NCBI GenBank assembly: GCA_018873225.1
Contig: JAEILZ010000001.1
Span: 5,518,001-5,582,000 of the forward strand
DNA from: [Phialemoniopsis] sp. UDSM-2020
Lineage: Eukaryota > Ascomycota > Sordariomycetes > Thyridiales > Thyridiaceae
Direction of reading: 5' to 3'
DNA length: 64,000 nt
Shown: one piece after another, positions 21,151 to 31,595 of the stretch
Layout of the letters: each line of letters opens with the position of its first letter
Numbering within the stretch: the first letter of the stretch is position 1
Made by a program: the position numbers and the translations under genes
Notes under the pieces: model-generated
Database searches by the model: none
What the model saw: the letters and a program-made list of their open reading frames with translations, nothing else
What the model was told of the DNA's origin: nothing

Positions 21151-22743
21151 ATGGTTAAGACAATCACCCCTCGGGAGCTGCGCGGTCGGTGGGCGAACCG
21201 TGACGAGGTTACGCTACTCGATGTCCGCGAGGAAGGACCTTATGCAGACGCCCATCCCCTCTTCGCATTGACGGTACCAGTATCGGACATAGAGCACAAG
21301 TTGCCTGTATTGGTTCCTCGCCTCTCCGCTCTCGTCGTCATCTACGACGACGGCGAAGGCTATGTCGAGAGTGCCGCAGCACGGATCACAGCCCTCGGGT
21401 ACCAGGAGGTTGCCATACTGGAGGGTGGCCTGTCGGCATACGCGTCCGTGGGAGAAGTGTACCGCGACGTCAATGTCCCTTCCAAGGCCTTTGGGGAGCT
21501 GGTGGAGGCGATTCGAGGGACGCCATCCCTCGCACCGCGCCTTGTGAAACAGCTCCTGGACACAGAGACAGACGTGGTCGTGCTGGACACCCGGCGTTTC
21601 CAGGAATACAACACAATGAGTATACCCCGGGGGCGTAGCTGCCCGGGAGGCGAGCTTGTCTACCGAGTCTTTGAGGCCGCGCCGTCCCCCGACACTACCG
21701 TCATCGTTCACTGCGCGGGCCGTACCCGCAGCTTACTTGGGACGCAATCTTTGGTGAATGCCGGCATACCAAACAAGGTCCTGGCGCTTAGGGACGGCAC
21801 CATCGGGTGGACGCTGGACGGCCTGGAGCTCGAGACGGGCAGGACCGAGCGCGTTCCGCCACCCAGCAGAGAGGCGGAAGCCAAGGCGCGCGAGCACGCC
21901 AAGTCCTGGGCAGACCATGTAGGGGTACCGGTCATTGACGGCAGCCAGCTACTGCGGTTCGTAGCAGATCGGGAGAGGACCCTGTACTTGCTCGACGTGA
22001 GGGATCCGAGCGAATACGCCGAGGGCCACGTGGAAGACTTCCTCTCGGCACCGGGCGGGCAGCTGGTGCAGGCCACCGACGAATGGGTCGGGGTCAGAGG
22101 CGGGCGGATTGTGCTGTACGACACGGACGGTGTGAGGGCACCCATGACGGCCAGCTGGCTGCTGCAGCTTGGGTGGGAAGTCCACGTGCTGGATCACCGA
22201 GTGCCCGTGCCTACGTTGCCTCGAAGGGCGGATACCCCGAGCGTGTCCGAGACCAGGGTTGGCGCCATTGGAATCGACGAGCTGGAGAGGCTCGAGGGCG
22301 CTGCTATTGTCGACCTGGCCCGGAGCCCAACATACGGCAAAGGGCACATCCCGGGGGCTTGGTTCGCGTCAGGACCCGGACTACGGCGCGATCTCCAGGC
22401 AGTTGGGGGCACTGGGCCGATTGTGCTTACATCGCCGGACGGCAAGTTGGCCGGATGGAATGTCGAGCACGCACGAACGGGAGTGTCACGCGAGGTATTC
22501 TACCTTTCTGGGGGCACTGCAGGGTGGGCAGCAGCGACAGGGAGGGCCCTGGAGAGCGAAGGGCGGTGGCTTTCGGAGCCGATTGACGTGTACAAGCGAC
22601 CATACGAGGGAACGAGTAATGCTCGGGAAGCCATGGAGGGCTACATCGAGTGGGAGCACCAGCTCGTTGCACAACTCGCGAATGACGGAATTGCCGGTTT
22701 CCATGTTGTACGTGACAGGAGAGGCATGGCGAATCAAATCTAG
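21151..22743 (+). CDS. Four-domain rhodanese-like protein (putative sulfurtransferase)
   Basis: Intronless 530-aa protein made of four rhodanese-like modules, about 5-105, 125-235, 262-355 and 370-470, then a conserved-looking tail (DVYKRPYEGTSNAREAME). Rhodaneses carry sulfur on a cysteine persulfide, e.g. from thiosulfate to an acceptor. Only module 2 keeps the active loop: C188 in VHCAGRTRS. The same place reads YDDGEG in module 1, YDTDGV in module 3 and TSPDGK in module 4, so those are likely structural or binding modules. Each module has the LDVR/LDTR/VDLA strand at its start. The order of modules and the DVNVPSKAFGELVE linker are as I know them from bacterial proteins of this size, often encoded next to cysteine dioxygenase; the absence of introns fits a bacterial origin. 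No Cys-metabolism gene is adjacent here. Probably cytosolic. Confidence 0.9.
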   Translation: MVKTITPRELRGRWANRDEVTLLDVREEGPYADAHPLFALTVPVSDIEHKLPVLVPRLSALVVIYDDGEGYVESAAARITALGYQEVAILEGGLSAYASVGEVYRDVNVPSKAFGELVEAIRGTPSLAPRLVKQLLDTETDVVVLDTRRFQEYNTMSIPRGRSCPGGELVYRVFEAAPSPDTTVIVHCAGRTRSLLGTQSLVNAGIPNKVLALRDGTIGWTLDGLELETGRTERVPPPSREAEAKAREHAKSWADHVGVPVIDGSQLLRFVADRERTLYLLDVRDPSEYAEGHVEDFLSAPGGQLVQATDEWVGVRGGRIVLYDTDGVRAPMTASWLLQLGWEVHVLDHRVPVPTLPRRADTPSVSETRVGAIGIDELERLEGAAIVDLARSPTYGKGHIPGAWFASGPGLRRDLQAVGGTGPIVLTSPDGKLAGWNVEHARTGVSREVFYLSGGTAGWAAATGRALESEGRWLSEPIDVYKRPYEGTSNAREAMEGYIEWEHQLVAQLANDGIAGFHVVRDRRGMANQI

Positions 22744-23428
22744 CTACAAGTCATAGATAGGTGGTGAGGTGAGCTTAGCTTAGCTTGAGTACTTATTGAG
22801 ATGATGAGACGAGATGTGATGTGATGTGATGAGAGATATACGATAGAGCATGTGGTGTTGAGATTGAGATCAATCAGGTGGCAACTCTAAACATGGAGCC
22901 TGGCTGGCTTCATTGGCTTCCAGGTTTGGATTTTTGAGGTCACCTTCCAGCCCTGGAAGCCCTGGAAGCCCTGGAGCAGAGGCTCCATTAGTGTCCAATA
23001 GGCGGTGGGCAGGTTGGACGAGGCGGCACTGGGGCGAGTGGGGATGGGTCAATGGGAGGCGGGAGCCCTAAAGTGTGGCCCTTTGTGGCCTCATGTGCGG
23101 CCTGTCGGAAGCCCCCCATCATCCCATCAATGACCAAATTTCCCCACCTGAACTGCACTAGTGTCACCTCAACTCCAGGGCTTGACTAACTTTGCCCGCC
23201 CTCCAGCTCCTCTTTCATCAAGTTTGGTCTCTCTCCATCCCTTCGCTCCGAAGCCAGGACCGAGGACTTCTATCAATTGATTCCCGGCTCCCTCGCAGCT
23301 TGACCACACGCAGCCATTTTATCAATGGTAGTCTCGGTACCCTACTGCTTCGTGGGCTAACCCGCAGCGACGCGCATCCCATTGCCATTCCCACTCCCAC
23401 TCCCACTTCCACTTCCACTCCCACCACC
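22744..23428. other. Intergenic region with simple repeats and a 5' leader
   Basis: A 685-bp spacer. Simple repeats: GATGT-type units at 22,812-22,832, three GCCCTGGAA units at 22,952-22,977, and a CCCACT/TCCACT hexamer run at about 23,388-23,426 just before the transporter start. A 12-codon upstream reading frame (23,325-23,360, MVVSVPYCFVG then stop) lies in the probable leader and could dampen translation if transcribed. Confidence 0.5.
23388..23426 (+). repeat. CCCACT hexanucleotide microsatellite in the 5' leader
   Basis: About six imperfect units of YCCACT, pyrimidine and C rich, ending three bases before the ATG of the amino-acid transporter. The open frame runs through it, but there is no upstream ATG in that frame, so it is most likely untranslated. 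Confidence 0.7.
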
Positions 23429-25294
23429 ATGTCCTTCCCTCCGGCCGCCGCCTACGCATCGTCATTCTCGTCGACCGTCGCCGCCGCCGACGCCGACGCC
23501 GACGATCAGCGGGATGACGAGCGTCACGCAGCCGTTGTAGCGGCGCACCTGCCCTCGGGATACACTGCTGACTTTGATGGCGGCGTGTCCCTCGAACCCT
23601 CTGACCTGGACAGACCGCCATCTCACTCGGCCCCGGACCTGGTTTCGCCTCCACCGCCCGATCAGCCAGAGTCCTCCCTCTTGCTGCAGGGCGGCGACAT
23701 CCACCGTAGTCTTTTCAAAATCAACGCCCGCCTTCCCGGCCCTCAGAGATCCCAGACTTTCTCTCATCCCCGCAGAGGGAACGACACTCCGGACGGCGTC
23801 CTGCCTACGGCCGCCCAGCTTGAGCCCCAGGGCTTTCGCCGCCAATTTGTCCTCCAGAGACGTTATGGTCGCTTTACCGGCGGGGCCGGCCTCCCCGTGG
23901 CCCGCAACTTTGTCGAGTTCCTCGCACTCTACGGCGCTTTTGCCGGCGAGGACCTTGCCGACTCGGACGACGACGAGGCCATCGAGGATGACGAGGATGA
24001 GGACGACGTTGGCGGCGACCGGGGCCCCCCGACCGAGACCCGGCCTCTCCTCCACCGGTCCCGGTCCTCCAGGTCCGCCCCCAAAAAGGGCGACGCCGGC
24101 ACCACAAAGACCTTCTTCACCCTGCTCAAAGCATTCATCGGCACCGGCATCATGTTCCTGCCCAAGGCCTTCAACAACGGCGGCATTCTCTTCTCCTCCA
24201 TGGCCATGCTCTTCCTCGCCGCCGTCTCCATGCTCGCCTTCCACCTCCTGCTCCAGTGCAGGGCCCGTTACGGTGGCGGCTACGGCGACATCGGCAGGGC
24301 CGTTGCCGGCGACAGGATGCGCGCCGTCATCCTCGGTTCTGTCACCCTCTCCCAGCTCGGCTTTGTCTGCACCGGCCTGGTCTTTGTCGCCGACAACTGG
24401 TCCTCCTTTCTGCGAGCAGTCACCCACGGCGCCAGCCCCCTGACAACCACCTCTCTCATCGCCATCCAGGCCATCTTGATCGTGCCCCTCTCCTTCATCC
24501 GCAACATCTCCAAGTTGGGCCCCGCCGCTCTTCTTGCCGATGCTTTCATTCTCATCGGTCTCGTCTACATCTATTACTACGATGTCGAGGCCCTGGCGAC
24601 CCATGGAATGCACCCGTCTGTGCGCCTCTTCAATCCGAACGCCTACACCCTGACCATCGGCTCCTGCATCTTTACTTTTGAGGGCATCGGGCTCATCTTG
24701 CCCATCCAGTCATCCATGAGGAGCCCCGAAAAGTTTGAGTACCTGCTTGGCCTGGTCATGCTGCTCATCACCTGCATCTTTACCTCTGTCGGCGCCCTGG
24801 GCTACGCCACCTTTGGCTCCGACACGCAGATCGAGGTCATCAACAACTACCCGCAGGACAGCAAGCTGGTCAACGCCGTGCAGTTCATGTACGCCCTTGC
24901 TGTGCTCATTGGCAACCCCGTCCAGCTGTTCCCTGCCATGCGCATCCTCGAGGGCCGCCTCTTTGGCCACCGCTCCGGCAAGCGCGACCTCGCGACCAAG
25001 TGGAAGAAGAACGCCTTCCGCGCTTTTCTTGTCGCCATCTGCATAGCCGTCTCCATCGGCGGATCAGCTAATCTCGATCGCTTTGTGGCCTTGATTGGCT
25101 CTGTCGCTTGCGTGCCCTTGGTCTACGTCTATCCCGCCTATCTGCACTACAGAGGCGTCGCCGAGTCCAAGGCAGCCAAGTCAGGCGACATTGCCATGAT
25201 GGTTTTAGGTGTCGTCGGGATGGTCTATACCACTACCATCACCGTCATGACTAGTTTCATGGCAAGCCCTGGAAGCTCACACCCAGGCTCATGA
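23429..25294 (+). CDS. Vacuolar amino-acid transporter, AVT3/AVT4-like (AAAP family)
   Basis: Intronless 621-aa membrane protein that in this family exports neutral or basic amino acids from the vacuole to the cytosol. Start at ATG 23,429 in a strong context (ACCACCATGT); the frame continues upstream without an earlier ATG. A long N-terminal cytosolic tail (about 1-218) is disordered and acidic (DSDDDEAIEDDEDEDD near 178-193) and carries ETRPLL (203-208), an acidic dileucine of the type that sends proteins to the vacuole by AP-3. The transporter domain starts TKTFFTLLKAFIGTGIMFLP and has about eleven TM helices, with landmarks GGYGDIGRAVAGD, FVADNWSSF, FTFEGIGLILPIQSSM, YATFGSDTQIEVINNYP and GNPVQLFPAMRILE, all typical of Avt3-type proteins. 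Codon use is strongly C-ending, as in well-expressed fungal genes. Confidence 0.93.
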   Translation: MSFPPAAAYASSFSSTVAAADADADDQRDDERHAAVVAAHLPSGYTADFDGGVSLEPSDLDRPPSHSAPDLVSPPPPDQPESSLLLQGGDIHRSLFKINARLPGPQRSQTFSHPRRGNDTPDGVLPTAAQLEPQGFRRQFVLQRRYGRFTGGAGLPVARNFVEFLALYGAFAGEDLADSDDDEAIEDDEDEDDVGGDRGPPTETRPLLHRSRSSRSAPKKGDAGTTKTFFTLLKAFIGTGIMFLPKAFNNGGILFSSMAMLFLAAVSMLAFHLLLQCRARYGGGYGDIGRAVAGDRMRAVILGSVTLSQLGFVCTGLVFVADNWSSFLRAVTHGASPLTTTSLIAIQAILIVPLSFIRNISKLGPAALLADAFILIGLVYIYYYDVEALATHGMHPSVRLFNPNAYTLTIGSCIFTFEGIGLILPIQSSMRSPEKFEYLLGLVMLLITCIFTSVGALGYATFGSDTQIEVINNYPQDSKLVNAVQFMYALAVLIGNPVQLFPAMRILEGRLFGHRSGKRDLATKWKKNAFRAFLVAICIAVSIGGSANLDRFVALIGSVACVPLVYVYPAYLHYRGVAESKAAKSGDIAMMVLGVVGMVYTTTITVMTSFMASPGSSHPGS

Positions 25295-25458
25295 GAGGAC
25301 GCGGGGGTGGAAAGGTACCGGGGAAGAGCAGAAGAGAGGAGAGCTTACCAGGTGATTCTAATTAGTAGCTTATAGTCAGTAGACTGTGTAGCAGTCATCG
25401 CAATAGAACAAGACAAGTCTTTATAAGTATGCTGAAGCCTTACGGACGGCCCTTGTGT

Positions 25459-27014
25459 TTATTCTGCTCTACATGAGGTTATGACGTCCCTCTGCCCGTC
25501 TACCTCTGCTTCCCCGAGCTCCTTTCTCCATTGCGCTCCTCGAAAAAGCACAAGCCATAGAAGAGGGCTGAAGGCTACCCACAAGCCCGCCACTAGCATC
25601 CCCGTCCAGCCCATGCCGATTCTATCGATTACGGGCAGGGCGACTGCTGCCGCCCCAGCTCCTACCAGGCATCGGAAGAGGTTGTTGGCGGCCACAGCCG
25701 TCGCTGGCTGCGTCGCGTGGGTATCGACGATGAGCGTATTCATGCCGTTCAGAGCGCCGGAGAAGAACAGACCGCAGAGAAAGAGGCTTATCTCGATACC
25801 TACAAGCGATGGCCTGGTTTCCATGGCCCATCCGAAGCCTATGATGGTACAGCAAGAGAGATAGATCAGTGGTATCGATACCTGGAGGCGTATCATCTCG
25901 ATGGGCAGCAGGTCGATCCTCTGCTGCCGCCCGTTGCTGATGTCGACACCGTGGTGCCTAGCATGTCTCCGAAAGTTCCAGTCCAGAAAGTAACCACACG
26001 TCCACCGCGATAGGATACTACCAATGCCAATGGGGAGATAACATACACCGATCAAGACGGGAGAAAACCCGAAACTTTGCGCCAGGCTGGTAGACAAGGT
26101 GACTAGCACGGCGTAATAGCCAGCATAGAGGAGTGATCCATATCCCAGGGTGATACCTGCCTCCTTCTCTGCCAGGATCCTGAGTGAATGAAACGGATTT
26201 GGCCGCCGTCGGCGTTCATCAACAGTGCCCGATTCTTCTACATTGCTGGGAGACGGTTTGTGATGCAAGATGGATCGAGAGTGCGCTAACAAAGAGCGAT
26301 TCCGGGGCGGCGGCGTTATACTCCCGTCGCCGACGACGGCACGACATGTCTCGGGAAGGAAGAGGAAGAGGAGGACAAACAGCAGGCCCGAAAGAATGCT
26401 CAAGAACCAGAAGATTGACTGCCAGCCCCGGTACTGGCACAACAAACCGCCCACGACAGGCCCAAGTGCCGGGCCCAGGGTGATTCCCATGCCAGCCCAG
26501 CCAATGAATCTGCCTCTTTCGGCGCGCGTGACCAGGTCTGCCACGGTGGCGCTTCCGAGGGCTACCGTGGCACTACTGCCGCAGCTCTGGAGGATGTGCC
26601 CAATGGGAAGTTAGTCAAGTATCTTCAGACGATGAATGGAAACTTTTCCCTACTAACCAGGTAAGTTGTCACGGTAATGTTGATGAGTGAAACGGACACT
26701 CCGAGATCCGACGCAATCTGTGGTATGGCTGGTAGGTATATGGAGCTGGACAGCGGTGAAATGATGCCAACGAAAGAGACCGACACCACAATAAGAATCT
26801 TTTGACGGTGAGTGAATACAGAGTAAGGGGCCTCGACCTCTACCGGGGCATTGTCAGGGTTATCTCGCTCGTAGGCCGCATTCGACGCCTGCGACGGGGC
26901 TCGTCCTGATGTCGGCAGGAACCCATTGGTCACCAAGTCTACCGCAGTGATGCCCTGACCTCTTTGTGCATTCTCTTGAGAAACTGCTAGCTTGGGACAT
27001 GTGTTTTGGGCCAT
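25459..27014 (-). CDS. MFS multidrug/polyamine-type transporter (DHA1), with apparent internal deletion
   Basis: Plasma-membrane drug:H+ antiporter family member, two exons: 27014-26658 and 26586-25459, predicted 494 aa. Exon 1 ends in TM1 and the next segment (SPLSSSIYLPAIPQIASDLG, ITVTTYL). A 71-bp intron (26657-26587) with a good branch site (TTGACTAAC) joins directly to SCGSSATVALGSATVADLVT, which in homologs is the TM4 start. About 45 residues usually lie between these blocks: the rest of TM2, the loop 2-3 motif (GxLxDxxGRR type) and TM3. They are absent, and no coding sequence for them fits in the 71 bp. Later landmarks are intact: ERGRFIGWAGMGITLGPALG, PVVGGLL, and the motif C-like GYxxLLYAGYY region, to the end. 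The gene may be non-functional or need an assembly check. Confidence 0.8.
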
Positions 27015-28006
27015 GATGACCCGGGAGATATTGTAAATGGTCCCCGAGATGGCCCGCGCCTAGCAACTTTGCTGCCATTGACAGTCTCGGAACGGCCACA
27101 ATTCAGACAAAGGAAGGATATTCCTATTCAAAACTGCCTTATATAATAGATTGGTCGCGAGTTGATCCTCGTTGAGAGGGTTGTTGCCATCTGTGAAAGG
27201 TATGTCTTGCCGAAACGGCACCATTCGCCGAATCGGCACCGGAGCGAATCTCTTCATAAATTACAGTAGCTAAAAACAAAACCCGCAACCCGCATTACTC
27301 GAATTGGTCCTGCTTACAGCTGCCCAGTACCTCCTCGAAGTAGCGTCACTGGGCTTAAAGCGGTCTCGAGAGGCCGGATGTCACAATATAATTGATTCGA
27401 TAAATGTCTGGGGAACCAATTCGAGTCTAGCGTGTGCATTCCACAGAAACCTCGACCCATATGGAATTCTAGACAATTCTGACAGCGAGACTAAACGGTC
27501 CTTCCGCCAAAGGGCCGTCAAGGGAGGCTGGTCCGGTACTGGTGGCCTTTCGGGCTTGGCGAAGAGCTTCGGGCGTGGTGTCGGCGATGGTGACGGCTTG
27601 GTCTGCGGGGTTTGTGACCGCCACCATGCACTCCCTGTGAAGATCGGCATCTCGTGCTCTTGTACCCTGTCACAGCGGGTTGCTTGGCCCCGTGATGGGA
27701 ATGTTGACCAGAGACACGAGACTTGGGCATTTCGCAACCCCGGCAGCGCGTGGGCGGGTTGTCACGGCTCAAAGGGACACTTAGACATGCAATTCGACCT
27801 CACTCGTCAGCCACACAACATCCCGAGTCAATGTGATACTAGCCCCTATCTCGGTGTACGTTGTACAGTACACATCAATTTAGAGACTTCCAGGTAAGCA
27901 GGCTCAGAGAATGAGGAAAGTGCTTGTCAATGCCGGATTGATCTTTGGTAGGCTATCTGTTCGCCGCGAGACTGCAAAGCTCCCCGATGTAGGGGGGACT
28001 CTTCGT
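27015..28006. other. Intergenic region
   Basis: A 992-bp spacer between the start of the DHA1-type transporter and the 3' end of the Dal5-like gene. It contains open frames (for example 27,304-27,897 plus) without any family likeness. Mixed composition, no repeats recognised. Confidence 0.4.
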
Positions 28007-29611
28007 TTACAGCGTATATCTGAAGCCTTCTCTACCCTCGCACATTGTACTACCTTCGTCTGCCTTTTTATTCGCCACCCTAAGGAGTGTCATCGTAATG
28101 ATAGCCACCAAGACGGCCGCTATATTGATTGCCATAACAGCAATAATGCCAGGGAAGTAGTTGGGAGCATCCTGCTGACCTGTAGCCCCTGTAAGCTTCC
28201 ATGTCTCGGGAGATGAGGTCAGTGCTCGAGAACTCACGAAAAACCATGCTGGAGTAGATCCCACCGATACCACTCATACTGATCAGGATGGCGGTCGATA
28301 CTGAACGTCGAGCATCACCTACGATATTGTTGGCCTGCCATGCGAGTGTTGTGACTACCAGGCCGTTTGCGCCAGCGACTCCAAGAAACGTGCCAATGTA
28401 TCGAGGCGTCGCGCTCTTCAGGAAACCAGTCATGCAGAGGCCGACGATGCCCACGACGCCCTGGAAAATGACAAACGGGCCTCGCACTCTGGCCCGATCT
28501 GCAAGCCACGATATGAACATAGCCTCCACGACGGAAAACAGCGAGGGTGGAGCGCTGAGAATGAAGGACAACTCGAGAGAGAAGCCTAATCCGCCCTGGA
28601 GGATGATGGGCAGGAAGAACAGGAAGGCGTAAACACCGACTGCACCGGCCATATACATGAGGGAAAAGGCCCAAGGCTTCCAGTCCGCCGCCGTGCGGAG
28701 GATGGCTTTCACGGTCACCTTCTCGCGCTCTTCCGTGCCGCGATCCGCTGATAGCCTCGCTTTGACGAATGCTTGCTCTTCGGTCGTAAGGAAACTGTTC
28801 GATTTAGAATCGGGAAAATCGACGATGATGAACCAGGACCCAATGCCGGCAACGGCAGTGATAGCACCCTCGATGATATAGATCCATCTCCACCTGTAAT
28901 TGGCAAGAGTTAGTTTCAGCCGAGAAAACCGTGAGTCATGTGGCATTGCTGGCTTTGAACCTCACCCTTTGTACGTGGTACGCCTGGAAATCTGTATGAT
29001 GCCGTAGGCGAAGATGTTGGCGAAAGCGGACAAAGCAGAAGCCGTCATGAAGAAGCCTGCCATCCGCTTCTGCACCTCGTATCTCCGGTACCACGAGGAC
29101 ACCAGGTAAACACATCCTGTGGGAGGTGTCAAACATTGTAGCCCACCTGGGACTTTCTGAACTGTGACTGACCTGGGAAGAAGCCTGCTTCGAGGATGCC
29201 AAGGACTGCTCTCATCACGGCGAAACCCTCCCAGCTGTGAAGAAACCCGATACCCAGCGAGATGACGCCCCAGGCAAAAGCAAGAAACGCAAGCCAGTTC
29301 GCGGCACCGAGCTTGTGAATAAACGCATTGCTCGGGATCTCAAACAATGTGTAGCCAATGAAGAAGACCATGAGGCAGACAGAGGCCCGATTGCCCTCGG
29401 AAAGACCAAGGTCCTCGTTCATGCCGGAAATGCGGGCGACAGCAACGTTGGATCGATCCACAAGAGCCATAGTATAAAGACATCCTAGCATAGGTAAGAG
29501 TCGCCAATCGATCTTGCGCAGGACACGCTTTTCAAACTTGGCATCCTGTATGGCGTCTACCTGGACAGGAGAGCCGGCCTCGAGTTGGTCTACTTTCTCT
29601 TTTAAAGACAT
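28007..29611 (-). CDS. MFS anion permease, Dal5/allantoate-pantothenate type
   Basis: Plasma-membrane anion:cation symporter family member for carboxylates or vitamins, 472 aa in four exons: 29611-29173, 29116-28966, 28893-28238 and 28179-28007. Joins give FFPG-CVYLVSSWYRRYEVQKR, TTYKG-WRWIYIIEGAIT and MVFR-QQDAPNYFPGIIAVM, all as in the family. Landmarks: RKIDWRLLPMLGCLYTMALVDR (TM1 with the conserved D-R), DRSNVAVARISGM, WGVISLG, RAVLGILEAGFFPG, WRWIYIIEG, and QANNIVGDARRSVSTA. Exon 4 has a second in-frame acceptor 9 nt upstream (CTTACAG), adding three residues if used. The substrate is not readable from sequence; allantoate, pantothenate, nicotinate and tartrate are all family substrates. 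Its promoter lies directly against the AT-rich block, within about 330 bp. Confidence 0.92.
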
Positions 29612-29940
29612 AGTTTTTCGAGTTTGACAATGAACAACAACAGATGATATGTGTGTTTCACGAAAAGCAGAGAGTGGGAGAGGAGGCCTTCAAATAGAGT
29701 TCACAAAAGGCAACGAGCGCAGGGATCACACGATGGACAAGGCCTAGAGCAGGAGAAACTATGCCGCACTGGGCAGGCAGGCAGGCCAGGTGAGGGGATT
29801 CGACGGGGGCGGCGGGTCTGGGGAAGATCCATCCAGACTGGACCTGGGGACTATCACCAAAGCCGAACCAGCACCGGCGCTTGCAAACCAATGCCAAAGA
29901 ATGCGGGGTCAAACTAAGGAAGTTAAAGAAGGATCTGTTA
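29612..29940. other. Intergenic region bordering the AT-rich block
   Basis: A promoter-sized spacer of normal GC that turns into near-pure A+T within about 50 bp around 29,930-29,980. No gene is supported. Confidence 0.5.
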
Positions 29941-30264
29941 AACTGTACATTAAAGTAGGGTTGTAATATTAGTTAATTAATTTAATTAATTAATTGAATA
30001 AATTTAATTAACTAATTAATTTAATTAATTAATTAATTTATTTATAAATAGGTATTAATAAAAATTTTTTTTTAAAAATTATTTAAATCTTTAAATAATT
30101 AAAAAATAAAATAAAAATTAAATTAAATTTTTTTTAAAATATTTAATACTTTTAAAAAGAAAATTTAAAATTTATTAAAATAAAAAATTATAATTTTATT
30201 TATATAAATAAAAGTTTTATTATTAATTTTATTTTATAATTTAAAATATTAATTATTATTATTT

Positions 30265-31315
30265 AAATAATTATAATTTATATTAATTTAATCTTTAAAA
30301 AAAAAATTAATTAATTTTAATATAATATATTTAATATAATTAATTTAATATAATAAATATAATATATATATTTTAAAAATATAAAAAAAGTTTTTAATAT
30401 TAATAAAAATAATTATAATATATTAATTTTATTATTTTAATTTAAAAGTTTAATTTTTATTAAATCTTTATATATATAAAAAATTAAATTTAAATTTAAT
30501 ATTTAAATTTTAAATTTAATTATAAATATAAACTTATAATTATAATAATTTATTATTAATTTAAATATTTATCTTTAAAATAATTTTATAAATTATAAAA
30601 TATAAGTTTTATATTAATATAAATAATATTATTAATTATAAATAAATTTATTTTATAAGTTTTAATAATTTTTATTAAAAAGATTAATTATTTATATAAT
30701 TTTTTTTTATATATAAAAAAATATTTTTAATTTTATAATTTTTTTTTATATATATAAAAAAGAAATTAATTATAATTTATAATTATTATTTAAATTTAAT
30801 TTAAAGTTTAAGATATTAAAAGAAAATAAAATTAAATTTAAAAAAATATTAAATATTTTATTTTAAAGTTTTATTAAAAAATTATATATTTTTATAAAAG
30901 AAATATAATTAAAATTTAATTATAAAAACTTAAAAAGTTTTATTAAAAAATTTAATTTTAATAATAATATAATTTTAATAATTTTAAAATATTTTTTTAT
31001 TAATAATTAAAAAGTATATATCTTTTTATATATTTAAAAAATTATTTTTAATTTATAAAAGATTATTTAAATTTTTAATAATTATAAAAAATAATTTAAA
31101 AACTAATTTAAATATATAAAGAAAGAAATTTAAAAAATTAAAAATTAAAAATATAAATAAAAACTTATTATAAATAATTTAAAAATTAAATAATTAATTA
31201 ATAATTAAATAAAATTATTATTAATAATTTATTTAAAATTTTAAAATTAATTATTATTTTATTAAATATTAATAATATATAATACTTTTTAATATAATTA
31301 TACTTTTTATTTAAA
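30265..31315 (+). repeat. ~1.05 kb dispersed repeat unit, copy 1 (near complete, most decayed)
   Basis: Defined by a left end with TATATTAATTTAATCTTTAA, an internal stretch with TTATAAGTTTTAATAA, and a right end with ATTAATAATATATAATACTT. The same order recurs elsewhere in the block in both directions. In this copy even most CT/AG sites have become TT/AA. Confidence 0.65.
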
Positions 31316-31595
31316 AATTAATTATTATTATATAAATATTATAATAAAAATTTAAAATTAATAAAATAAAATAAAATATAATAAAATTATATAAATTAAA
31401 TAAATATAATAAAATTTTTAATTATTATTATTTAATAATTTAATATTAATTAAATAATTATAAAATAATTTTTTAATTATTAATAATTAGTTATTAAATT
31501 TAAAAAAAAGATTTTAAAATAATTTTAAATTTATAAAATTTAATTTTATATTTTTATTAAAAATAGAAATTATTTATTAATTATTATTATTTAAT

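Noticed and set aside
23462..24613. Minus-strand open frame of 383 codons opposite the amino-acid transporter
   Set aside because: It is the shadow of a C-ending-codon gene; Gly/Glu/Asp-rich with no family likeness, while the plus strand has clear AAAP motifs.
27304..27897. Plus-strand open frame of 197 codons upstream of the DHA1-type transporter
   Set aside because: Not similar to any family I know and in the promoter-bearing spacer; the frame begins with a non-ATG codon.
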